64,000 bases of DNA from Clostridiales bacterium (GTDB lineage: Bacteria > Bacillota > Clostridia > Saccharofermentanales > Saccharofermentanaceae), in assembly GCA_017428155.1 (NCBI GenBank), contig JAFRRJ010000022.1:1-64000 (forward strand). The letters run 5' to 3'. The notes beneath the pieces are model-generated. The model was not told the origin of the DNA, ran no database searches, and saw only the letters and a list, made by a program, of their open reading frames with translations. Both the position numbers and the translations under genes were made by a program. Positions within the stretch are counted from its first letter, which is position 1. The number at the start of each line of letters is the position of its first letter. This document shows, piece after piece, positions 7,269-14,301 of this stretch.

Positions 7269-7598
7269 TCATGCCTCCCCGTAAACTTCTTTCGCAAGAT
7301 TGAATGTTGCCCACGCCTTCGGCCAACCGGCATAGAAAGCAGTATGCGTTATTGCTGCGACCATTTCTTCCTTGGTTACGCCATGGTTTTTGGCATTCGT
7401 AATATGATACTTGATAGAACTATCCGTAATACCCTGCGACATCAGCGCCACTACCGTGATCATGCTTCTGGTCTTAAGATCAAGTGCCTCATCGTTCCAG
7501 TTCTCACCGAAAAGGATATCATCGTTATAATGCGCAAAGTTCGGAGCAAACTCTCCCAAAGCATCTCTTCCTGCTGTTTGAACTATCTTTTCGGACAT
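7269..7598 (-). CDS. Carboxymuconolactone decarboxylase (CMD)-family protein
   Basis: 109 residues, all-helical CMD/AhpD domain: SMITVVALMSQGITDSSIKYHI, then AKNHGVTKEEMVAAITHTAFYAGWPKAWATFNLAKEV, the usual 'hGvt.eEi.E.i.h.a.Y.G.P.a..A' signature. There is no CxxC, so it is not an AhpD-type peroxidase; it belongs with the small gamma-CMD-like proteins of unsettled function. Partnered with a cupin directly downstream. 15 bases separate it from the lipoprotein gene upstream. Confidence 0.9.
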   Translation of the reverse strand: MSEKIVQTAGRDALGEFAPNFAHYNDDILFGENWNDEALDLKTRSMITVVALMSQGITDSSIKYHITNAKNHGVTKEEMVAAITHTAFYAGWPKAWATFNLAKEVYGEA

Positions 7599-7613
7599 AG
7601 AAAGCCTCCTTTT

Positions 7614-8168
7614 TTATTCAATAGTTATAGTGAGTGTAACATCGCCATTACCAAGTAATCCTTCCAGTTCCGATGCAGACATATCCTGTACTTTGCCAAG
7701 TCTGGTATATGCCCACGAATTAGAACCATAGAAGAAAACTATTTGGTTTCCTGAGTACAGGACTATATCGCCGCTTTCCGTCGTTATCTGCTCGTCATTG
7801 CTTGGAAGAGTAGATCCAATAGGACCAACCTGTTCAAACCCGCCATACATCGACATGTCTATTGTGATTGTTCCCTTGGCAGCCAATTCCTTAAGAGATT
7901 CCACAGATTCATTATCTTCCCATTCAACACCTATGACCTGATCGTTTATCCTTAGCACCATAACAGTCTCCATTTCTGAGCTTTCTGTCTGAGTTGTAGC
8001 ATTTTCTTCAGATTGCTCTATCACAGTATCAATGATGGTAGAGGCTGACGTTGTACTCTCAGAGGCAACAACTGTTGTTGGCTCGGATATAAAGGTTTCT
8101 AACCGGGAACAAGAGGTCATACACAGAATAAACAAAGAAGCTGTTGCTATAGCTATAACTCTTTTCAT
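7614..8168 (-). CDS. Lipoprotein with cyclophilin-like fold domain
   Basis: About 184 residues from the ATG at 8168, which overlaps the hydrolase stop (ATGA). The N-terminus MKRVIAIATASLFILCMTSC is a lipoprotein signal with lipobox Cys20. A Ser/Thr/Glu-rich linker (to about 65) leads to a domain TVMVLRINDQVIGVEWEDN...LPSNDEQITTESGDIVLYSGNQIVFFYGSNSWAYTRLGK, which matches the bacterial cyclophilin_like family (small barrel, no proven isomerase activity). It would sit on the outer face of the membrane, the only exported member of the operon. Confidence 0.83.
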   Translation of the reverse strand: MKRVIAIATASLFILCMTSCSRLETFISEPTTVVASESTTSASTIIDTVIEQSEENATTQTESSEMETVMVLRINDQVIGVEWEDNESVESLKELAAKGTITIDMSMYGGFEQVGPIGSTLPSNDEQITTESGDIVLYSGNQIVFFYGSNSWAYTRLGKVQDMSASELEGLLGNGDVTLTITIE

Positions 8169-9166
8169 ACAAAACACTTCTCGAAGAATTCCTGCATCTT
8201 ATCAAAGGGTATGTAATTACCTTCACCGCCATCGTAAAGATCCGTATGGCTTGCATCCGGAATGATATAAAGCTCCTTGTTTTCAGTGTATTTACTGTCT
8301 TTTACCATATCAGCATAAGCATCACGGCTCATATAGCAGGAATGAGCCTTCTCGCCATGGATCATGAGTACAGCGCTTCTGATCTCTTTGGAGTAAGTAA
8401 AGAGTCTTGTGTTCATGAGCGAAGTGCCTGCAGTAGCATTCCATCCGTCGTTAGAATTAAGGCTTCTTGCGTGATATCCGCGAGGCGTCTTGTAATAAGC
8501 ATGATAATCCTTAACAAAGTATGGAGCATCATCAGGAAGAGGATCAATAACACCACCTTGTCTTACATACTCACCGTTTCTAAAGTCTTCAGTTCTTTTG
8601 TTATTCAACATTACACGCATCTTATGACGGGACTCTTCATTGTCTTCAGAATCAAAGTAGCCGTTACCAGCAACACGTGACATGTCATACATCGTAGAAG
8701 TAACGGTAGCTTTGATTCTCGTATCAACACACGCTGTCTGAAGGGCCATTCCACCCCAGCCGCAGATACCGATAATGCCTATCTTCTCAGGATCAACCTT
8801 GTCTTGTACCGACAGGAAATCCACAGCTGCCTGGAAATCTTCAACATCTATGTCCGGGCTGTGCATATATCTCGGGAAACCGCCTGACTCACCCGTAAAA
8901 GATGGATCGAATGCAATTGTCAGAAAGCCCCTTGCAGCCATGGTCTGCGCATAAAGACCTGATGCCTGCTCCTTAACTGCACCGAAAGGGCCGGATACAG
9001 CGATTGCAGGAAGTTTACCTTCCTTGTTCTTTGGTGTATACATATCAGCTGCAAGTGTTATGCCGAAATGATTCGCAAAAACAACTTTCTTATGATCAAC
9101 CTTATCGCTCTTAGGGAACGTCTTATCCCACTCTTGTACCAAATTAAGTTCTGCTGTCTTCATCAT
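8165..9166 (-). CDS. Alpha/beta hydrolase (dienelactone hydrolase/YcjY-like)
   Basis: 333 residues from ATG 9166 (GGAGG eight bases upstream). Nucleophile elbow GICGWGG at 133-139, with Cys135 where most esterases have Ser; the family of DltE/YcjY-like hydrolases and dienelactone hydrolase use or tolerate this. Acid/His part: the C-terminal DASHTDLYDG supplies the His. No signal peptide. The gene follows merR by four bases and overlaps the next gene by four, so it is the first structural gene of the regulon. Substrate unknown; the Cys form favours strained lactones or thioesters (inference). Confidence 0.85.
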   Translation of the reverse strand: MMKTAELNLVQEWDKTFPKSDKVDHKKVVFANHFGITLAADMYTPKNKEGKLPAIAVSGPFGAVKEQASGLYAQTMAARGFLTIAFDPSFTGESGGFPRYMHSPDIDVEDFQAAVDFLSVQDKVDPEKIGIIGICGWGGMALQTACVDTRIKATVTSTMYDMSRVAGNGYFDSEDNEESRHKMRVMLNNKRTEDFRNGEYVRQGGVIDPLPDDAPYFVKDYHAYYKTPRGYHARSLNSNDGWNATAGTSLMNTRLFTYSKEIRSAVLMIHGEKAHSCYMSRDAYADMVKDSKYTENKELYIIPDASHTDLYDGGEGNYIPFDKMQEFFEKCFV

Positions 9167-9170
9167 TGTT

Positions 9171-9563
9171 TTATTCCTCCGTAAATGATCTGTCCCATGT
9201 AAGGACACCTGTCTTGATTGCTTCGTCATATCTCGAGATTTTGTAATTCAAACGGTCCATCGTCGCCTGATACTTATCGAGCTGCTTTTGGATCTCTTCT
9301 CTGGCTTCAGCGAGAACATCGCGTCTTGCCTGAAATGTTTCGTCGCCTTCCTGATAGAGCCTTACATATTCGATCAGCATCTCGACAGGAACTCCGGCAC
9401 TTCTCATGCATATTGCATTCTCGACCCAGGCTACGTCTTCATCCGTGAAGTCTCTGATGCCGCCCTTGGTTCTGTGAACCTCGGGAATAACACCGACTCT
9501 TTCATAGTAGCGAAGCGTATCGGGGGTAATATCGTACTTCTCGCATACCTCTTTTATCGTCAT
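9171..9563 (-). CDS. MerR-family regulator, first gene of the redox operon
   Basis: 130 residues. N-terminal winged helix-turn-helix TIKEVCEKYDITPDTLRYYERVGVIP (about 2-27), second wing element GGIRDFTDEDVAWVENAICMRSAGVPVE, then a dimerisation coiled coil (about 75-115). No cysteines are placed for metal binding, so it is of the organic-ligand or stress type rather than a mercury/copper sensor. It sits under a promoter with the 19-base spacer and dyad that MerR proteins recognise, so it most likely controls its own operon (9563 to 5993). Ribosome binding site AAAGGAGG. Confidence 0.92.
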   Translation of the reverse strand: MTIKEVCEKYDITPDTLRYYERVGVIPEVHRTKGGIRDFTDEDVAWVENAICMRSAGVPVEMLIEYVRLYQEGDETFQARRDVLAEAREEIQKQLDKYQATMDRLNYKISRYDEAIKTGVLTWDRSFTEE

Positions 9564-9604
9564 AGGGAAGACCTCCTTTGAAGAATTCTCGTGATCACAA
9601 GTTC

Positions 9605-9635
9605 ATTCTACAACTTGGAGTTAACTCTAAGTCAA
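9605..9635 (-). promoter_or_regulatory. MerR-type promoter with 19-bp spacer and operator dyad
   Basis: Minus strand: -35 TTGACT (9630-9635), -10 TAGAAT (9605-9610), spacer of exactly 19 bases. The dyad ACTTAGAGTTAACTCCAAGT (9613-9632) fills the spacer. MerR regulators twist such over-long spacers to activate transcription. It lies 42 bases upstream of the merR start codon. Confidence 0.9.
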
Positions 9636-9650
9636 GCACTTTTTTCACGC

Positions 9651-9983
9651 AAAAAAGAACCCCTTTTTCACGAGGCTCTTCGTAAACAATTTTGCGATTA
9701 ATACTACATTGATAAGATCAGGTTCCACGATCTGAGACACAGCTGCGCAAGTCTGCTTGTAGCAAGCGGTGTCCCGCTTAAAAGTGTACAAGAATGGCTG
9801 GGACACAGTGACTTCAATACAACAGCCAACATCTATACTCATCTTGACTTCTCCGCCAAGATAACATCGTCCCTTGCTATGGAGCGACATTTGGAACTGC
9901 CCGATTCTGACTTCTCAAGCCCCTGGGAAGCCAATAAAGACGGGGATTCTGCGGATTTGAAAAATGAGAAAAAGCTCGCGTGA
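9651..9983 (+). pseudogene. C-terminal remnant of a tyrosine recombinase (integrase)
   Basis: Plus-strand frame with [19 protein letters not shown] (HxLRH, 9714 onward) and [22 protein letters not shown] (GHS box and the nucleophile Tyr), typical of phage/conjugative-element integrases. A TAA stop at 9699-9701 interrupts the frame just before the recombinase box, and nothing of the N-terminal or core-binding domain is present. The remnant ends at TGA 9981-9983, 90 bases from the 3' end of tRNA-Ser. It is the trace of an element that once used this tRNA. Confidence 0.85.
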
Positions 9984-10030
9984 ACCCCAAAACCATGGAG
10001 CGATAAGATTTTTAACGGAACAATTTCTCG

Positions 10031-10070
10031 AAAAATAAAAATGCCCGCAAACGCAGTGTTTACAGGCATT
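10031..10070 (-). terminator. Terminator of tRNA-Ser
   Basis: Hairpin with outer arms AATGCC (10040-10045) and GGCATT (10065-10070) plus inner AAAC/GTTT pairs. The A-rich run at 10031-10040 becomes a U-run on the minus strand. It begins three bases after the tRNA CCA end. Confidence 0.7.
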
Positions 10071-10072
10071 TG

Positions 10073-10163
10073 TGGCGGAGATGGTGGGATTCGAACCCAC
10101 GTATCGGTTGCCCGATAAACGCATTTCGAGTGCGCCCCGTTATGACCACTTCGATACATCTCC
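10073..10163 (-). tRNA. tRNA-Ser (anticodon CGA)
   Basis: Minus-strand cloverleaf: acceptor GGAGATG (5' at 10163) pairs with CATCTCC near 10077, followed by G and an encoded CCA (10073-10075). Anticodon loop CTCGAAA contains CGA. The T arm has GGGTTCGAATCCC, and the long variable arm (TATCGGGCAACCGATA) is diagnostic for serine. 91 bases including CCA. Confidence 0.95.
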
Positions 10164-10188
10164 GTGCATAAAATCAAGCTACAATCGC

Positions 10189-10217
10189 ATATTACTGAAC
10201 GCCATCCGTTCCGTCAA
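10189..10217 (-). promoter_or_regulatory. Promoter of tRNA-Ser
   Basis: Minus strand -35 TTGACG (10212-10217) and -10 TAATAT (10189-10194) with a 17-base spacer, 25 bases before the tRNA 5' end. Confidence 0.7.
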
Positions 10218-10331
10218 CCGGAGCGATATGGAGCGTTTTTGGAGCGATATCTTATCAGAACGGTGTCGCAACAATCTCGCAAAGTGCTTATATTATTGCA
10301 TCTTGTTCTTTGAGCCAAAACTTGACAATCA

Positions 10332-10373
10332 CATTTCGAGTGCGCCCCGTTATGACCACTTCGATACGTCTCC
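10332..10373 (-). repeat. Partial copy of the tRNA-Ser gene (5' half)
   Basis: 42 bases matching the tRNA-Ser 5' end through the anticodon stem, with one mismatch (GGAGACG for GGAGATG). The match breaks on the 3' side of the anticodon stem. It lies 168 bases upstream of the intact tRNA, the arrangement left by recombination inside the anticodon region. Confidence 0.85.
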
Positions 10374-10423
10374 AAACGCGCCTTATTGTAAATGATTAGT
10401 CCTGATTATTCAACAGGAAGGGT

Positions 10424-10442
10424 AATGTAACAATGTTACATT
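10424..10442. promoter_or_regulatory. Palindrome AATGTAACA-A-TGTTACATT
   Basis: Nine-base perfect arms around one central base. It overlaps the stop codon of the DJ-1 gene (10436-10438). The same TAACAATGTTA core recurs at 27980-27998 and 58175-58185. It could be a protein-binding site or a short RNA hairpin; no T-run follows. Confidence 0.5.
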
Positions 10443-10999
10443 GCTCCAAATCTTATATTTTTCCTAAGAGTTTCCTTCGCTTCCCCGCCTAAGAGGTATT
10501 CCACGAGAGCAAGGCCGAAATCAACTGATGTTCCCATCGCCTGGCTGGTGATTATGTTGCCGTTGACGTGAACTTTAACGTCTTCGATGACATTTGCGCC
10601 GTTCGCGCGGAGCTGTTCCCATACACCGGGATTGCTTGTCGCATCCTTGCCGTTTAATATGCCCTGTCCCGCGAAAACAACTGGAGCCGCACAGATCGCA
10701 GCAATACCCTTGCCCTGCTCATTGAACTTTACGATATTCTGCTTGAGAAGTTCGCATGAATTGAGGTTGTTGGTGCCCTTAACGCCGCCGGGAAGGACAA
10801 GCATATCGTATTCATCAAAATCTATATCGCCAATAAGTTTATCGGCAATGACCTTAACTCCCCTTGAAGACTCTATCTCAAGCGAAGGCATGATCGATAC
10901 GATGTCTACGTCAGCTCCCGCTCTTCTCAAAAGATCAACGGGTGTAATTGCCTCCACCTCTTCAGTGCCGTCTGCCATGAATACTGCAACCTTTGCCAT
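10436..10999 (-). CDS. DJ-1/PfpI-family protein (YajL/ThiJ-like)
   Basis: 187 residues, full length for the DJ-1/YajL group. The nucleophile is Cys103 in AAICAAPVV, with the partner Glu16 in EEVEAITPVD and the conserved LVLPGG (68-72). Family members act as glyoxalase III/deglycase or oxidative-stress chaperones in the cytosol; which activity applies is not readable. Encoded 11 bases after mntP, with GGAGG before the ATG, so it is in the riboswitch-controlled transcript. Confidence 0.92.
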   Translation of the reverse strand: MAKVAVFMADGTEEVEAITPVDLLRRAGADVDIVSIMPSLEIESSRGVKVIADKLIGDIDFDEYDMLVLPGGVKGTNNLNSCELLKQNIVKFNEQGKGIAAICAAPVVFAGQGILNGKDATSNPGVWEQLRANGANVIEDVKVHVNGNIITSQAMGTSVDFGLALVEYLLGGEAKETLRKNIRFGAM

Positions 11000-11010
11000 A
11001 TGGTTCCTCC

Positions 11011-11616
11011 TTACAGGCCGAAAAAGCCTTTAACAAATATCTCGATTCCGATGAGGATAAGTATCACGCCGCCAATAATGGCCGCGGTACTTACGAACTT
11101 TTCTCCGATCTTCTTGCCGAAGATCAGCCCTAATAAGCATATCACAAGCGTGACCGCACCGATAATCAAAGATGCAGCAAATGCACGGAGCAATGAGTAT
11201 TCGGCTATAGTAAATCCGACGGACAGTGCATCGATCGAAGTCGCAATACCCTGTACTATGAGAGCGCCCCAGGTAAGCTTAGAGACTTTCTTCTCCTCTT
11301 CCTTCTCTTTTTTGTTGCCGTTTTTCTTGTCGATGATCCCCTCGACAACCATCTTGCCGCCGATGAAAAGCAGCAAAATCAACGCTATCCAGGGAATGAA
11401 CCTGTGAAAGGAACTGAACAGCTCGGCAACCGTCGTGACCAGGAACCAGCCTGCCATCGGCATCACGAACTGGGCAAAGGCATAAACGCCTGCCACCATA
11501 AACATTCTGGTCTTCTTCATGTGAGGTTCGATAATTCCGTTTGCCACCGAGATCGAAAATGCATCCATCGCAAGTCCGACACCCAGGAGAACTGAATTTA
11601 ACAAGAACTGTAACAT
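11011..11616 (-). CDS. mntP: Manganese efflux pump MntP
   Basis: 201 residues, six predicted membrane helices, with the paired DUF204 repeats GVGLAMDAFSISVANG (about 12-27) and GIATSIDALSVGFTIA (about 119-134). The Asp residues in each A-x-D-A/S-I-D-A motif form the Mn2+ path. A charged cytoplasmic loop (KKNGNKKEKEEEKK) separates the halves. Exports Mn2+ across the cytoplasmic membrane. Control by the upstream yybP-ykoY riboswitch agrees with this function and supports the call. Confidence 0.95.
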   Translation of the reverse strand: MLQFLLNSVLLGVGLAMDAFSISVANGIIEPHMKKTRMFMVAGVYAFAQFVMPMAGWFLVTTVAELFSSFHRFIPWIALILLLFIGGKMVVEGIIDKKNGNKKEKEEEKKVSKLTWGALIVQGIATSIDALSVGFTIAEYSLLRAFAASLIIGAVTLVICLLGLIFGKKIGEKFVSTAAIIGGVILILIGIEIFVKGFFGL

Positions 11617-11649
11617 TTGACTTTAAGCCTCCGTTTTCGAAGCCCGGGC

Positions 11650-11769
11650 AAAAAAATAACCCAAGGCCCCTTATATCGCCTTGAGTCTCACACAGAAGAA
11701 TAAGCCAGGTATTATACCAGTATGTTGACTTAGACAACGCACCGGAGTGCGTTTGCTACTCCCTCAATG
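11650..11769 (-). ncRNA. yybP-ykoY manganese riboswitch with terminator
   Basis: Minus-strand leader of mntP. P1 5' strand TTGAG plus GGAGTAGC (11755-11767), internal GTCAACATACT, and 3' strand GTGAGACTCAA (11681-11691) are the conserved parts of the yybP-ykoY aptamer. CTCAAGGC (11678-11685) can instead pair with GCCTTGGG (11660-11667), giving an eight-base terminator followed by a U-run (11650-11657). Mn2+ binding would hold P1 closed and prevent termination: an ON switch for Mn2+ efflux. An apparent TATAAT at 11711-11716 lies inside the aptamer. Confidence 0.93.
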
Positions 11770-11775
11770 CTGACG

Positions 11776-11805
11776 ATTCTAACAATGCGCCCTGAGGTTA
11801 GTCAA
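11776..11805 (-). promoter_or_regulatory. Promoter of the mntP riboswitch transcript
   Basis: Minus strand -35 TTGACT (11800-11805), -10 TAGAAT (11776-11781), 18-base spacer. Transcription would start at about 11769, right at the aptamer 5' end. Confidence 0.75.
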
Positions 11806-11990
11806 CACTAACTTCAAGGTGTCCGGACTGCCGTAAGAAATGCCTATTTCGATATGTTGCAGGAAACATATCGTTTTATACGCGAAAAGTAGCGCATTTT
11901 CACTATATATAATAAGTAGCACGCGCGCGGATAATGTTGTACAATAATCAATCGCCAGTTAATCTTCAGATCTATAATCAGGAGGCCAAT

Positions 11991-12536
11991 ATGAACGAAT
12001 ACATTAAGCAGATATCCGACAGGATCAGAGAGCTTAGAGACATTCTTGACTTAACTGCCGAAGAAGTTGCAGCAAACATCGGCGTGAGCACAGAAGAGTA
12101 TTTAGCATATGAGAATGGCGAGAAAGAGATCCCGATCAGCCTTCTTTACAAGGTGGCTAGCGTATTCAAGGTGGACCCTACTGTCCTTATGACAGGCGAT
12201 GTTCCGAGAATGGACGATTATACAGTGGTAAGAGGCGGCAACGGAATCAAGGTCGAGCGTTATCCCGGCTATTCCTTCAGTGCCCTTGCATTTAACTATA
12301 AGAACAGACAGATGGATCCCATGATCGTTACTCTGTCGAAGTCTGAGACAGCTGAGCTCGTTCGCCACGGCGGACAGGAGTTCAACTATGTCATCGAGGG
12401 TGCGATCAAGGTCGTCGTCGGTGACAGGGAATTCACATTAGAGGCAGGAGATTCCATTTACTTCAATCCTGAGAAGCCTCACGGACAGCGCGCCGTGACG
12501 GAGACTGCTAAGTTCCTCACGATCATCAACGAGTGA
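11991..12536 (+). CDS. XRE-cupin transcriptional regulator
   Basis: 181 residues from the ATG at 11991, preceded by AGGAGG; the in-frame ATG at 11934 has no ribosome binding site. N-terminal XRE helix-turn-helix (residues about 5-62: RIRELRDILDLTAEEVAANIGVSTEEYLAYENGEKEI), then a cupin_2 barrel (about 105-181) with GQEFNYVIEGAIKVVVGD and HGQRAV metal-site motifs. Such regulators sense a small ligand through the cupin. It lies 55 bases upstream of the acyl-CoA synthetase on the same strand, so it very likely controls that gene. Confidence 0.92.
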   Translation: MNEYIKQISDRIRELRDILDLTAEEVAANIGVSTEEYLAYENGEKEIPISLLYKVASVFKVDPTVLMTGDVPRMDDYTVVRGGNGIKVERYPGYSFSALAFNYKNRQMDPMIVTLSKSETAELVRHGGQEFNYVIEGAIKVVVGDREFTLEAGDSIYFNPEKPHGQRAVTETAKFLTIINE

Positions 12537-12591
12537 TTTAGCAGTTCTACCCCAAGGCAAAAATTTGAAGTAGAAAAGGAAATATATACCC

Positions 12592-14301
12592 ATGGACTTA
12601 TTAAGCAGATTTGTTAACAGAATTGATTTTGACAGTTACCAGGACTTTAAAGAGAATTTCAAGATAAATGTTCCGGAGGATTTCAACTTCGGATTTGACG
12701 TTGTCGATGTATATGCGAAGGAAAATCCTGAGAAGGAAGCACTTATCTGGTGCGACGACGACGGCAACGAGAGACATTTCACATTTAAGGATATCAGCGA
12801 GAAGAGCAACCGTGTTGCCAACATGTTCAAGGACTTGGGCATCAAAAAGGGCGACAGAGTCCTCATGATGCTCCGTCAGCGTCCTGAAGTATGGTTTACG
12901 ATGGTTGGTCTTCATAAGTTAGGCGCGCTGGTCATTCCCGCAACATTCCAGCTCCTTTATCACGACATCGTATACCGCTGCAACGCAGCAGACGTTAAGA
13001 TGATCGTTTGCGCCGATGATCCGCAGATCATCGAGCACGTTAACAAGGCACGCCCTGACTGCAAGATGGTTCAGTACTGCAGCGTTATCGGAGAGGCACC
13101 TGAAGGCTGGAGATCTTTGACCGAGGATATCGATAATGCCTCCCCTGTTTTCGAGCGCCCCACAGGTGACGAAGCTACACATGCATATGATCCGATGCTG
13201 ATCTATTTCTCATCCGGAACGACCGGTGAGCCTAAGATGATCCTTCACGACTACACCCTCCCTTTAGGTCACATCGTAACAGCCAAGTACTGGCAGCAGG
13301 TTTACGACGGATGCAGACACCTTACACAGGCTGACTCAGGCTGGGCTAAATTTGCATGGGGCAAGATCTACGGACAGTGGATCTGCGGTGCAGTCAACGT
13401 TACTTACGATACACAGAAGTTCAAGGCAGCAAGAATGCTCGAGATCATGGAAAAGTTGAAGCTCAACTCTTTCTGCGGACCTTCCACGATCTACAGATAT
13501 CTCATTCAGGAAGATCTTACTAAATATGATTTCTCTTCCATCAAGCACTGCTCAATGGCAGGCGAGCCTTTGAATCCTGAAGTATTCTACAAGTGGCAGA
13601 AATACACAGGTCTTGAGATCCGCGAAGGATTCGGCCAGACAGAAGGAAGCGTTCTTTTCGCAAACTTCCCCTGGATCGATGTAAAGCCCGGTTCAACAGG
13701 TATGCCTACGCCTATCTACGACATCCAGCTGGTTGACGACAACGGTGTTCCGGTAGAAGACGGTATCGTAGGAAATATCGTTATCAAGAACGCATCTGCA
13801 AAGCCTATCGGACTCTTCCGCGAGTACTATAAGAATCCTGAGGCAATGGCTGAACAGTGGCCCGGCGCTGACTACAGCACAGGCGACACTGCATGGAGAG
13901 ATCCTGAGGGTTATATCTGGTTTGTAGGAAGAAACGATGACGTAATCAAGTGCTCCGGTTACCGTATCGGACCTTTCGAGGTTGAGAGCGCTTTAATGAC
14001 ACACGATGCAGTTTTGGAGTGCGCTGTTACGGCTGTTCCGGATCCCATGAGAGGCCAGGTAGTTAAGGCTACCGTTGTCCTCACAAAGGCTTACAAGGAG
14101 AAGGCATCTCCCGAGCTCGTAAAGGAACTCCAGAATCACGTAAAGAACGCTACAGCGCCTTACAAGTATCCGAGAGTTATCGAGTTCGTTGATGAGCTCC
14201 CTAAGACCACAAGCGGCAAGATCATGCGTACCGCTATCAGAAAGGCTGATGAGGCTAAGTACCGTGAAGCGCAGGAAGCCGCTGCAAAGGCTAATCTTTA
14301 A
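12592..14301 (+). CDS. AMP-forming acyl-CoA synthetase
   Basis: 569 residues, adenylate-forming enzyme with all core motifs: P-loop YFSSGTTGEPK (about 206-216), GFGQTEG (about 346-352), YSTGDTAW, hinge GRNDDVIKCSGYRIGPFEVES, and the catalytic Lys in PKTTSGKIMR (near the C-terminus). Converts a carboxylic acid plus ATP and CoA to acyl-CoA, AMP and PPi; by sequence nearest to medium-chain/acetyl-CoA synthetase-like enzymes of Clostridia. Codon usage (CTC, GGC, AAG rich) suggests strong expression. Start set by AAAGGAAA. Paired with the XRE-cupin regulator upstream; ends four bases into the convergent hemW. Confidence 0.92.
   Translation: MDLLSRFVNRIDFDSYQDFKENFKINVPEDFNFGFDVVDVYAKENPEKEALIWCDDDGNERHFTFKDISEKSNRVANMFKDLGIKKGDRVLMMLRQRPEVWFTMVGLHKLGALVIPATFQLLYHDIVYRCNAADVKMIVCADDPQIIEHVNKARPDCKMVQYCSVIGEAPEGWRSLTEDIDNASPVFERPTGDEATHAYDPMLIYFSSGTTGEPKMILHDYTLPLGHIVTAKYWQQVYDGCRHLTQADSGWAKFAWGKIYGQWICGAVNVTYDTQKFKAARMLEIMEKLKLNSFCGPSTIYRYLIQEDLTKYDFSSIKHCSMAGEPLNPEVFYKWQKYTGLEIREGFGQTEGSVLFANFPWIDVKPGSTGMPTPIYDIQLVDDNGVPVEDGIVGNIVIKNASAKPIGLFREYYKNPEAMAEQWPGADYSTGDTAWRDPEGYIWFVGRNDDVIKCSGYRIGPFEVESALMTHDAVLECAVTAVPDPMRGQVVKATVVLTKAYKEKASPELVKELQNHVKNATAPYKYPRVIEFVDELPKTTSGKIMRTAIRKADEAKYREAQEAAAKANL

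Noticed and set aside
7269..7598. AhpD-type peroxidase
   Set aside because: The CxxC motif is missing; called CMD family only.
9839..10177. Open frame of 112 codons on the minus strand
   Set aside because: It runs antisense to the integrase remnant and straight through tRNA-Ser.
10072..10395. Open frame of 107 codons on the plus strand across tRNA-Ser
   Set aside because: It reads antisense through the tRNA and its partial copy, with no ribosome binding site.
11711..11716. TATAAT as -10 of an mntP promoter
   Set aside because: It lies inside the riboswitch aptamer; a better promoter (11776-11805) sits just before the aptamer.
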